Origin: Thermoplasmatota archaeon
GTDB taxonomy: Archaea > Thermoplasmatota > E2 > DHVEG-1
Direction of reading: 5' to 3'
DNA length: 41,337 nt
Assembly (NCBI GenBank): GCA_016927555.1
Contig: JAFGML010000009.1
Coordinates: forward strand, 1-41,337
The translations under genes were made by a program, and so were the position numbers. Positions 8,228-19,700 of the stretch are shown piece after piece. Below the pieces are notes generated by a model. That model saw nothing but the letters and a program-made list of their open reading frames with translations, was not told where the DNA came from and made no database searches. The first letter of the stretch is position 1. Each line of letters opens with the position of its first letter.

Positions 8228-8344
8228 AGAAGCTATGTGACAGGAGGTACCCAGCATTTAGACATGTTTTTCTTTTGAATGTAGCTTTCTGGTGAAGGAG
8301 CAACGGAGTTATGTAATAGATCATCTATCTCAGTCGTTGAAGAG

Positions 8345-8761
8345 ATGCTTAAAAAATCAAATGAGAACGAAACAATATCCAATAAATTATTTAGATATGT
8401 GCTCATTGGCGCTGGGACTGTTTTTTTAGGGCTTGGCATTGTTGGACTGTTTTTGCCGATCCTTCCTACCACTCCTTTTGTGTTACTTGCAGCCGCCTGT
8501 TATGCTCGTAGCTCCAAGAGATTCTACAACGGGCTGATGAACAACAGATGGTTTGGTTCGTACATCAAGAACTATCATGAAGGGAGGGGCATTCCAGTAC
8601 AAGTGAAGATTGTGACACTAACACTGTTGTGGGTAACCCTGCTTACTTCTATCTATTTTATCATAAACACTGTTTGGATTGAACTGCTCTTGATGATCAT
8701 AGGTATTGGTGTGACCATTCATATACTCACTATTAAAACCTACAGACAGAACATCAGGTGA
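8345..8761 (+). CDS. DUF454 (YbaN-like) inner membrane protein
   Basis: A 138-residue protein matching the DUF454/YbaN family: a first hydrophobic helix pair with the signature GLFLPILPTTPFVLLAA, then CYARSSKRFYNGLMNN and WFGSYIKNYHEGRGIP, and two C-terminal helices. Length agrees with the family. Function is unknown; in bacteria the family is often near haem or redox genes. It lies about 100 bp before katG on the same strand, so a shared history with that gene is possible. The sequence before the start has no strong ribosome-binding site (GAAGAG only). Confidence 0.85.
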   Translation: MLKKSNENETISNKLFRYVLIGAGTVFLGLGIVGLFLPILPTTPFVLLAAACYARSSKRFYNGLMNNRWFGSYIKNYHEGRGIPVQVKIVTLTLLWVTLLTSIYFIINTVWIELLLMIIGIGVTIHILTIKTYRQNIR

Positions 8762-8777
8762 CACCATAAATATTTAA

Positions 8778-11060
<2,283 letters not shown>

Positions 11061-11116
11061 CCGTACGATAGCAGAGTTCCTGGGTCTCTGAATCGTTATA
11101 TACAACGAGCATTGTA

Positions 11117-11175
11117 CGGACCTGCGGGATTCGAACCCGAGATCTATAACTACAGAGACTGGCGACTAAGCCAGG
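11117..11175 (-). pseudogene. Decayed tRNA-Arg copy (3' part)
   Basis: On the minus strand, 59 bases align with the intact tRNA-Arg gene at 14691-14750: 48 of 59 positions are identical with one gap, and a run of 15 covers most of the T arm. The copy has lost one base between acceptor and T stem. Its anticodon stem no longer pairs, and beyond the D loop the 5' acceptor half is missing, so no cloverleaf can form. It is a tRNA remnant rather than a gene. Orientation is the same as the intact copy, which makes the two direct repeats around a 3.5 kb segment. Confidence 0.65.
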
Positions 11176-11353
11176 GAAAGGGACACACTAGATTTTTAGG
11201 AAAAAAAAGATAAAGACGCTACGATAGAAATACCTCGTCATCGTCATGACGCGTGATAAGGAATCTTCTGTTCTTCGATACTCATCAAATAATGTATTTA
11301 TAGTATGGACTATAAACTTGATTTCAAGAAAAAATAATGATATATAGGAATGG

Positions 11354-13114
11354 ATGCACATGAGAACGATGCACCTGATACTCATAGTAGTCATGCTCTG
11401 CACACAATCGATGCTGATAGCTGTAACTCCTTCTGCACACGCTGATGGAGGCTTTGAGACAACTCCAATGATCACCTCGATAGCAGGGTCTGTTCAAGAA
11501 GGAAACACCATAACCATACTTGGTTCAGGATTCAGCAACCATCCTGATTATGATGTCATGGGGACCGAGTACCTCTGTGCGTGGTATGATAGGTTTGATT
11601 CGTACTCCGCGGTCACCGAAGGTGATGCTCCTATGGCTGCGAACTATAATTTTGCGAGTGGCGGAAGTGGAGCTGGGCGGGTTCAGATTAGTACAACGCA
11701 GGCCAGAGGCATCAAATCTCTGTATGCAACTGGCTATGATCCTATGACAGGTGAGGGTGGTGGCGCAAAAATACGACCGGGGCCTGAACCAGTCAATGGC
11801 CAAAGCCAGTTGATAGTATTTGATGACAACGGTGTGTACTATTGGTCGATGTGGATGTATTTCCCAAACGACTGGGACAGTGAACTTCCGGATCAATGGA
11901 AATTAGTGCGGTTTGGTCCCAATGGCAATGATTTCTATGTGAGTTGCAACCAGCAAGAACGAGTCGGTCATCACTCTGATTACACTGGTATAGGCGGTTC
12001 GGAATGCGTTGGACAAACAATTAGCTGGTTTGATATGCATGATCAGAACGTCCAAGGAGAATCATTCCTTGGAAGGTGGCATAGAATTGAAATCGAGGTC
12101 AATGTGAACCTTGATGAACTTCGGTATTTCATAGACGGACATCGGTGGTATGACGGCCATGCTCTGTATGGTGAAAATCTGTTTCCTGATGATTGGGATA
12201 TCACGTTGACTGATTTCTTTGATATGGATCAAGTGCACCATCCGCATCCCCAGAATGTAGGCTACTATGATGATATTGTCGCAGATAATACCTGGGCACG
12301 AGTGGAAATCTCCCAGACGCCTCAGTTCACGTGCGGTCAGGAGATGAAGGTAGTGAAAAATATCCAGTTCGTGAAAACCTGGGAGCCTGCTGAGATTACC
12401 GTTGATGTCAACCTTGAGGGGCTCAGTGGAACAGTGTACGTCTTTGTTGTTGATGCTAATGGATGCATCTCTGATCCCTATCCTGTGGAAATAGGCGGCG
12501 ATGATACGATTCCACCCTGTATCACGATACTCACACCGGGGGATGGAGATACTGTTTCAGGGACAATTACAATAAGTGCTGATGCCACGGATAATGTAGG
12601 AGTGGACAGGGTTGATTTCTCTGTTGATGATGAGGTGATCGGTTGTGATAGTTCTGGTCCCTATGAATGCAGTTGGGATACCTCTTCTGTTGCTGATGGA
12701 GCTCATAGTGTTTCTGCTACGGTGTACGATACATCTGGTAATGTTGCATCTGTGGATATTAGTATCGAGGTTTTGAATCAGAGTGTTGAATATTCTGGGA
12801 TTTTGGAGGCTCGACTTCGTAATACTGTTGTGCAAAAACCATTTCCAGTTATTCTTCAAGCTCGTTTTACGAACACCGGGCCTTCCGGTCAGTTTAGTCT
12901 ATCAGTTGATATTCTTGCATCGGATGGATCGGTGCTTGTTGAAAATGCTCGTGGTACAGCTGTGACACTTACAGAGGGTGGAGTGGTCACATTTTCCTGT
13001 GTTCAATTTACTACCTCTTTTGCGCGGAATAATTTGTACATTCTTCGAGTACGGGCAACAGATGAGGTTGGTTCTGCTCTTGATGAAGTGCAGTTGCCTG
13101 TAGAACTTGTTTAG
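11354..13114 (+). CDS. Secreted ConA/polysaccharide-lyase-like protein with Ig and shared C-terminal domain
   Basis: A 586-residue exported protein. The signal peptide ends near SAHA (about residue 31). A short IPT/TIG-like strand pattern (GNTITILGSGF) follows. Residues about 75-330 look like a concanavalin-A/jelly-roll domain of the heparin-lyase or laminarinase-lectin type (YYWSMWMYFPNDW, WHRIEIEVNV, YYDDIVADNTWARVEI). An Ig-like domain (PPCITILTPGDGDTVSG ... GAHSVSATVYDTSGN) follows, then a C-terminal domain of about 100 residues starting LEARL. The last two parts recur in the next gene, 18 bp downstream, and the two are probably one transcript. Carbohydrate binding or cleavage is likely but no catalytic residues can be assigned. 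The ATG at 11360 is an alternative start. Base composition is more A+T-rich than katG. Confidence 0.7.
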   Translation: MHMRTMHLILIVVMLCTQSMLIAVTPSAHADGGFETTPMITSIAGSVQEGNTITILGSGFSNHPDYDVMGTEYLCAWYDRFDSYSAVTEGDAPMAANYNFASGGSGAGRVQISTTQARGIKSLYATGYDPMTGEGGGAKIRPGPEPVNGQSQLIVFDDNGVYYWSMWMYFPNDWDSELPDQWKLVRFGPNGNDFYVSCNQQERVGHHSDYTGIGGSECVGQTISWFDMHDQNVQGESFLGRWHRIEIEVNVNLDELRYFIDGHRWYDGHALYGENLFPDDWDITLTDFFDMDQVHHPHPQNVGYYDDIVADNTWARVEISQTPQFTCGQEMKVVKNIQFVKTWEPAEITVDVNLEGLSGTVYVFVVDANGCISDPYPVEIGGDDTIPPCITILTPGDGDTVSGTITISADATDNVGVDRVDFSVDDEVIGCDSSGPYECSWDTSSVADGAHSVSATVYDTSGNVASVDISIEVLNQSVEYSGILEARLRNTVVQKPFPVILQARFTNTGPSGQFSLSVDILASDGSVLVENARGTAVTLTEGGVVTFSCVQFTTSFARNNLYILRVRATDEVGSALDEVQLPVELV

Positions 13115-13132
13115 AAGGAGACGTGAAGAAAG

Positions 13133-14671
13133 ATGAGATATGAAAGATATATGAAGCTGGTAGGAATGGTCGTAGTCGTTGTTCTTTTTTGCTCTACGAT
13201 AAGCACACCTCGTTCATTGGGAGATGAAATCACAGACAGCCATTGTATCTGTTTTGAAGATTTTGAGGATGTTGTTGCAGGTACTGGAGATCCCATCCCA
13301 GAATGTGATCCAACAGGTACCGGTGAGATATCAAGGGCAGGGAGACCATTCTATGGGAGACATGGTTCTCAATGTGACGGCCAATTTTTAGCAGAGGGTG
13401 GAAATCCAGACCAATGTGCAATGTGCTACATACAAATGCAGTATATTGATGGCGATTCGTACACAGGTCCAAAGTGGAGATTTGATGATACGGTAGGTGG
13501 GAGTCAAGAGCTCTATCTTAAATTTGACTTAAGAATTGACGAAGATTTAGGAGATAGAAACGACGAAACAAATGAGATTCATAACTTTAAATTTACTGTA
13601 ATCACTGATCTTCCAACAGCTGCCGATGGCCTAAATGGTTGGAATCCGGTATTAAATGTAGTACCTGGTACTTCGAGTTATAGTTGGTATACTTGGAGTC
13701 AAGATTCTGCATATAGCGAATATTACTTCCACAGAGCAACAACAAAATTGACAAATCATGCCTATGATCACAATTGGCATTCTTATGAAGTTTATTTTCA
13801 TGTTGGAAGTACTGTTGTAGAAGATAAATATGATGAGAGCGCCGATGGAATTATACGAATTTGGGAAGATAGTATACTGATTTTAGAAGATATGAATGTC
13901 CCTTATCGATGTAGTGACAATGAAGGCCGAGAGATCAACTCTGTTGGATTCATTAAACATGCAAAGCATCTTGGTTCACCTGTAGAGAATATGGAAGGTC
14001 ATCTGTATTTTGATAATATTGAAGTCTGGGACGGGATGCCTCATGAATCTGGGGATACGATACCTCCACAGATAACCATGACCAATCCTGCAAACGGAGA
14101 CATCGTTTCAGGGACAATTACAATTAGTGCTGATGTCACTGATAATGTAGGAGTGGACAGAGTTGAGTTCCTTGTTGATGATGTGCTGAGAGGTACTGAT
14201 ACGTCGTCTCCCTATGAGTGTCTGTGGGATTCAACAGATGTGGAGAATGGTATGCATGTCCTCAGGATCACTGCCTGTGACACGTCGAATAATCAAGTAT
14301 CTGAAGAACTGAGCGTACAGGTTCAAAACCAAGGAGCATCTGGGTATCTTGAAGCACGACTCTTGGATGACAGTGTTGTTCTCCCCTTGCCAATCGTGTT
14401 GCAAGTACGATTTACTAATACAGGTCTGTCAGGTACATTTAGACTTTCATTAGACTTTTTACGTAATAACGGAGCACTTATTCGAGAAGATGCTCGGGTG
14501 CGGGTCGTCAGTCTTGCCCAGGGTGAGAATGTCACCTATGGAGGCATCATGATTCCGACAGTGAGGTATCCCTTTGGTCACTACATACTGCGGGTGCAAG
14601 CAGAGGACGTCTATGGCCTGGTAGTTGATGAACTGTCTCTTGACGTTGAACTTCGTAGCTCTGCTCGATGA
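13133..14671 (+). CDS. Secreted ConA-like protein, partial paralogue of the preceding gene
   Basis: A 512-residue exported protein with a signal peptide of about 32 residues. Residues about 38-305 form a jelly-roll-like domain (ELYLKFDLRIDEDL, HNWHSYEVYFHVGS, GHLYFDNIEVWDG), rich in Cys near its start (CICFEDF, CDGQF, CAMCY). This part aligns poorly with the preceding protein. From about residue 312 both share an Ig-like domain and the LEARL-type C-terminal domain, and the DNA there is nearly identical over stretches (gtttcagggacaattacaat in both). AAGGAG at 13115 is the ribosome-binding site, though 12 bases away; the ATG at 13151 is an alternative. It is probably a polysaccharide-binding or lyase-like surface protein. 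The gene is strongly A+T-rich. Confidence 0.7.
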   Translation: MRYERYMKLVGMVVVVVLFCSTISTPRSLGDEITDSHCICFEDFEDVVAGTGDPIPECDPTGTGEISRAGRPFYGRHGSQCDGQFLAEGGNPDQCAMCYIQMQYIDGDSYTGPKWRFDDTVGGSQELYLKFDLRIDEDLGDRNDETNEIHNFKFTVITDLPTAADGLNGWNPVLNVVPGTSSYSWYTWSQDSAYSEYYFHRATTKLTNHAYDHNWHSYEVYFHVGSTVVEDKYDESADGIIRIWEDSILILEDMNVPYRCSDNEGREINSVGFIKHAKHLGSPVENMEGHLYFDNIEVWDGMPHESGDTIPPQITMTNPANGDIVSGTITISADVTDNVGVDRVEFLVDDVLRGTDTSSPYECLWDSTDVENGMHVLRITACDTSNNQVSEELSVQVQNQGASGYLEARLLDDSVVLPLPIVLQVRFTNTGLSGTFRLSLDFLRNNGALIREDARVRVVSLAQGENVTYGGIMIPTVRYPFGHYILRVQAEDVYGLVVDELSLDVELRSSAR

Positions 14672-14690
14672 ATGAAGAGTGTGTGAACAG

Positions 14691-14765
14691 CGGACCTGGC
14701 GGGATTCGAACCCGCGATCTGCAGCTTAGGAGACTGCCGCCCAATCCAGGCTAGGCTACAGGCCC
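14691..14765 (-). tRNA. tRNA-Arg (anticodon CCU)
   Basis: The minus strand folds as a full cloverleaf. The acceptor stem GGGCCTG/CAGGTCC has one G-U pair, the D arm is GCCT/GGGC, the anticodon stem GCAGT/GCTGC has the loop CTCCTAA giving anticodon CCU, and the T arm is GCGGG-TTCGAAT-CCCGC. The discriminator is G and no CCA is encoded, as is usual in archaea. It reads AGG codons. A TATA box lies about 30 bp upstream at 14793. The 3' part of this gene is duplicated at 11117. Confidence 0.95.
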
Positions 14766-14792
14766 AATGGTTCTAGAGGTTATTTCCTGAGA

Positions 14793-14800
14793 ATTTAATA
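14793..14800 (-). promoter_or_regulatory. TATA box of tRNA-Arg
   Basis: The minus strand reads TATTAAAT, 28-35 bp before the tRNA 5' end at 14765, the spacing expected for an archaeal tRNA promoter. Confidence 0.45.
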
Positions 14801-14867
14801 GTCCTTTGCTTTCCCAATAATCCTGATTTGTTCAAACAACAAGTCACGTTTTACAGAGCACTGAGCG

Positions 14868-16613
14868 TTAGGCTCTCTGCTGTTCCCAAATCGCCTCGTA
14901 CTCCTCTTCACTGAGCACCGGCACCGGAATCTGGATTATCGTCCCCTCCTCCTGGTTCTCAGCAGCAATTTTCTGCAGCCACTTCCTGATGAGGAACACG
15001 TAGAGAAAGATGAAACCAACAGAAAGACTCACGCACAGAACAATCGTGTTCAACCACTGCTGCAGAAAGGTATTTTCAATGATAAAAGAACCAGCGGTGT
15101 ATGCATAGATACTATCTTCTTCGAGACTTGTTATCTTAATCTGGTACTTCGAACCAGACGCGAGGTCCAAAGGAACCTGCCAGTCGTACGACCCTGTGTT
15201 ACTCGCATTTGCAGCAATCATCAACGAAGACACCGTACCGACGCAGAGTTCAATACGGACATTGGAGCTAAAGCCACAGGTTTCCCATGTAATCTCATAC
15301 GTCTCATCTTTAAACAACGTCGCAGTACTACTAGGTGAAGAAACAACAATATTTTTTTGTAGTAACGAAAACGAACTGCTCAACCCATAGAAGTCTGGGA
15401 TGTCCACGCTTTTTATTTTGATGGTACAATCATCGTCAGAGTCCAAAGACTTCGGAATGTGCCAGAGGAACGTGCCGTTATTGGAAATATTCACCGCAAC
15501 AGTAGCACTAGGCGTTCCTGCCTGGTACAACTCAAGGGTCACCTTGTCTCCAACGTTTTTTGACTCCCATGAGAGCCTATAGGTGTTACCGAGATACCAG
15601 TCTGCTTCTGAGGCAGGGGACGTCACCCGGATGTATCGTTCTTCAACAAAAAAGGGGTGACTGAAGTTTGATACATATGAGTACATCACGCTTCGAAGAT
15701 AAATTTTATACGAAAAGGCTGGATTTAAAGAGGCGGGGATTGTCCAAGAGTAACTCCCATCGTTTGGGGTCGTTGCTGCGATCGTAAAAAGTTCATAATA
15801 AAAATCACTGTAATTTCTTTTCTCATATAACAAGAGGCTCACATCCTCTCCTGCATAGTCTGATACCCAGGTGATAGGATGAGTTTCTCCAAGAAACCAA
15901 AAGGTACCTTGGTCTGGTGAGGTAAGTGTGAGAGAACGTTTTTTTATGGAGAAATACTCACTATAGTCATCGATAGGTAGATAGTAATTTGAACGAATAT
16001 AAACACGGTATGATCCTGAGGAGAGAGACGACGGAACCTCCCACGAACACGAGTACTCAGAAACAGGGATAAAGTTGGTAATAATTATATAAGTGCTTTC
16101 TCCTTGTCGCAACAATAATTCAACTGTTCCATCTATATTCTCTGCAGTCCAAGTGATAGTAACCGTATCCTCTGTGTACCAGACGTCCCCTGCATGAGGT
16201 GAGAGGACAGTAAGAGTGCGTTCGTTAATGCTAAAATAATTACTGAAGTCATAGATGCTGGAGTTGCTGACGCTCGTGATTTTAATTTGATAGTAAGTTC
16301 CTTTCGGTATACCATCCGGGACGTACCAGATGTATGAGCCATAATTCCCGCTTGCATACCATGATGAAGAAATGGTTTGGTAATATCCACCATCGCTATA
16401 TAATTCAATTGTGAAATAGGCTCCAGCATCCCAGAACCCCCAGGTGATTCCCACGGAATCCCCGGGAAAATGTATTTCAGAACCAGCGGGAGTCCACAGA
16501 GAGATAAATCCTGTTGCACTGGTTGGTACACTGAGAAAGCGGATCACGAAAAATAAGCTCATGAGGACAAGCAATGAAACCATGGCGGAAGAGAGTAATT
16601 TTTTTTGTTTCAT
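14868..16613 (-). CDS. Surface protein with five Kre9/KNH-type Ig-like repeats and C-terminal membrane anchor
   Basis: A signal peptide is followed by five tandem domains of about 95-100 residues. Each begins with a SP/TP-x-x-G/A motif (TPAGSEIHFPGD, SPHAGDVWYTED, SPDQGTFWFLGE, SPASEADWYLGN, SPSSTATLFKDE), continues as ITW, and ends with a SYxWxxP strand and an IKI-S or IYLRS strand. This is the Ser/Thr-rich Kre9/KNH-type fold. A transmembrane helix (TIVLCVSLSVGFIFLYVFLI) and a 35-residue acidic cytoplasmic tail close the protein. I use the ATG at 16613 (581 residues) because a TATA box at 16646-16657 puts the transcript start near it. A GTG at 16640 would add nine residues. It is divergent from the transglutaminase operon, suggesting a common envelope role (inference). 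Confidence 0.75.
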   Translation of the reverse strand: MKQKKLLSSAMVSLLVLMSLFFVIRFLSVPTSATGFISLWTPAGSEIHFPGDSVGITWGFWDAGAYFTIELYSDGGYYQTISSSWYASGNYGSYIWYVPDGIPKGTYYQIKITSVSNSSIYDFSNYFSINERTLTVLSPHAGDVWYTEDTVTITWTAENIDGTVELLLRQGESTYIIITNFIPVSEYSCSWEVPSSLSSGSYRVYIRSNYYLPIDDYSEYFSIKKRSLTLTSPDQGTFWFLGETHPITWVSDYAGEDVSLLLYEKRNYSDFYYELFTIAATTPNDGSYSWTIPASLNPAFSYKIYLRSVMYSYVSNFSHPFFVEERYIRVTSPASEADWYLGNTYRLSWESKNVGDKVTLELYQAGTPSATVAVNISNNGTFLWHIPKSLDSDDDCTIKIKSVDIPDFYGLSSSFSLLQKNIVVSSPSSTATLFKDETYEITWETCGFSSNVRIELCVGTVSSLMIAANASNTGSYDWQVPLDLASGSKYQIKITSLEEDSIYAYTAGSFIIENTFLQQWLNTIVLCVSLSVGFIFLYVFLIRKWLQKIAAENQEEGTIIQIPVPVLSEEEYEAIWEQQRA

Positions 16614-16645
16614 TGAAACATCAATACAACTCACAATCACCTGTG

Positions 16646-16657
16646 ATAATAAAAACG
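16646..16657 (-). promoter_or_regulatory. TATA box of the Kre9-repeat surface protein gene
   Basis: The minus strand reads CGTTTTTATTAT, about 33-44 bp before the ATG at 16613. The region to 16753 is shared with the divergent operon, whose own TATA-like TTTTAATT is at about 16692. Confidence 0.4.
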
Positions 16658-16753
16658 TTATGACGTGCGTAGAAAAAGAAGAGACAAAACGTTTTAATTC
16701 TCGTATGAGTTACATTAGTTCCAACAGGAAAGAGGGTCACTAAGAGGTGAGAG

Positions 16754-19700
16754 GTGAAGAGGAAACTCCTTCGTAGCGTCGCAGCAGTCTGTGCTCTCCT
16801 GTTTTGCTCCTGGGCACTCGCCAGTCTCATCACCAGTGTGAACGTCATCGATCGAGACGACGATGGATTAAGCGATACATTTGAAAAGACACTTCGCACG
16901 AATTCGCTGAATCCTGATAGTGACTATGATGAACTTGCAGATGGGGAAGAGTACCAGTACTGGTTGAACCGATCGCAGCAAGAGCAGCGGGACGAGTTGC
17001 ATCCACTTGGGGACGTTGATGAAGATCTCATACCAAATATCCTTGACTATGATTCTGACAATGATAATGTTCCCGATGGGGTTGAGTTGAAGAACGGGAC
17101 TGATCCAGCAAACCCTGATACAGATGGTGATGGATTGTTAGATGGCCAGGAGTGTACGTGCGGAGCATGTTGCCATGGAGGGTCATGCGCTCTATGTACC
17201 TGTGGCCAGAAGACCAATCCTTTAAACCCTGATTCTGATGGTGATGGAATCCTTGATTCTCAGGAGGCAGGAGAGAGTGGTGTAGGATTCGGAGGTAGCG
17301 GAGGAAAAGGAAATGGTGAAGGCTCCTCAGGGGAGTTGCGCTATTCCTCCAATACGGATCCACTAAAAACACGGGACATCCTTCGATTTGGATTTGGAGG
17401 TAACCCTGAATGCTATGTGATTTTTAATCCCTCAATTGACACATCAGACCGATTGAAACGGTGGCTGGTCTATGACGCGATTTCTGAGGAGTACACTGCC
17501 TATGTCACCAATGAAAGTCTCTCTTCGCTAGACTTGTCAGACATCCAGTACGAGTACATATTCAGAGGAGTCATCCCCTTAGAAATCATCGGACAAGAAC
17601 CCATCGCGATTCCCTCTGTCGCGCCAAACGCAAATATTATCTCCTACAGTTGTACGGTGCCGGAGATGGTGTTTGAGTTCTTCAAAGACGGAGCAGACAC
17701 GTATTATGTGAAACCTATACAGAATTGGTACTATCAAGAAGTGAATCTCACGATTCTCACCTCTGCTCCTGCTTCGTACTACCATCTCGCTCGACATTCG
17801 TATGCAGACGCTATTTCAGAGACTCTCACATTGTCACAAATCCCTGAGGGGATAATCCAAACACCTCCCAGTTCTGTTCGTTCTGCTGCAGCATTCGTCA
17901 TTGACACCTTAGGATTAACTGGCGAAACCAATGTGCAGCTCATTATGTCGGAGTTAATTCACTATTTCAATTCATTCACAGAGGGAGAAATCCCTTCAGA
18001 GGAAGAAGAGCCTAATCCCTACCTCGCTACGGCTCTCGCAGGCCACGGGGCATGTTATGTACGATCCTTTGCGTTTTTTATCACTGCCAACTGCATAGGC
18101 ATACCAACACGGTTGGTCACTAATGAATGCCATGCATTTGTAGAATCATACATCCCTCCCTATGGGTGGTCACTAATTGATCTCGGTGGCCTTGGTCCAT
18201 GTGGTTGCTGTAACAGGTTAGGGGCTGATGTATTTGATATCCCTGATATTAAGAACGCAGTAGGGAACCAAACCTTAGGAAATATTTCAACGATAACAAC
18301 CCTTACTGAGGTCACTTCCTCTGCGTACATCGGTGGAGCATTTCTTGCGAAAGGAACAGTCACGGATACACAACTCCAAGGCATACCTGAAATGCCTGTG
18401 AAGATTTATGTGAAAAAAGACAAAGCACAAGCAGGAGTATCAACCGGCGTTGGAGTGACTGATGCAAACGGTGTGTTTAGCATTGAGTGCCAGGTTGCCG
18501 GCGTTATTGAGCCTGGAATAAATCACGTTGTCGCAAAAGCACAGGGTCTTGGTGATTATAAGGAATCCTCATCAGACCCAACCATGGAGGTGCTTTCAAA
18601 TACAACCCTCTCGCTGGTCATGCCGACTTCTATAGGGCTCAACGACGAGGTGACCATCTGGGCGTTCCTCCAGGATGCTGGGACAAAACCACTCCCTGGT
18701 CGCACAGTGCGCTTCTATTGGAACAACTCACTAGTAGCGACACGAATAACCAACGACCAAGGGACCGCGAATGTCACCTATCAGCCGTCAGTTCTAGGAA
18801 AGCATGTTGTGAAAGCACAGTACTCTGGGGAGCAGTACCTCGCAGGGTCAATGACAGAGCAAGATATTTTTGTCATGGATAAAAGTACACGGCTGAACAT
18901 CTCCGTAAGCTCACGTAACGTCACACGGAACGAATCAATTACTGTGAACGGAACACTGACGAGCCTGACAAGTGAGTCCATGGCATCACAACCGATTCAG
19001 ATGTTTCTGCAGAATAAATTGCTTATGAATACCACGACATCAGCAGCAGGATCATTTGCCACCACCCTGACAATACCAGTGAACTGTTCGCTAGGAAACG
19101 CTACCCTCATCGTCTTGTACCCTGGAGATAGCGGCTATGCTGAGGCAAGAGACACAGAGACGCTCTTGGTACAGTCAGACACGACTATAACACTCACCAT
19201 GCCTTCAATAACAGCTTTCTTTCAAAATGTAACATTTCTGGTGATCGGAACACTCAACGATGACCAGGAGGCACCCCTCGCGGGCATGCCTCTTCAGATA
19301 ACAGGGGATTTTCCACGAAGAAACGCGACAACGGACACGAATGGGTCATTCAACGTCTCAATGTACATCCCTAGGTCTGTGTCCACAGGGAATCATGCCT
19401 TCCGCGTCTCATTTAGTGGCACTGAGGTGTACCGTGAGTCAACTGTTGAAAAGACTGTACAGATTCTTACTGAGAGCACTGGTCCATATCCACTTCTCTT
19501 CGGCCTTGCGGCACTGCTTCTAAGCATAGTCCTTGTTGTGGGGTTCCTCTTTTTACGAAATCGAAAGAAAAAACGAGACATTAAGCAATCGTTAGAAGAG
19601 ATTATCGCGCTGACTCTCTCGCGCTTGCAAACAGAGAAAGACCATCGGAAAACAATCCTTGAGTGCTATCAAAAAATGTGCGAGTTGCTAGAGAAGAAAG

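Noticed and set aside
11117-11190. A functional second tRNA, possibly with a long variable arm
   Set aside because: A CTGGC/GCCAG hairpin is present, but no 5' acceptor half pairs with the 3' end and the anticodon stem fails, so a decayed copy of tRNA-Arg is the simpler reading.
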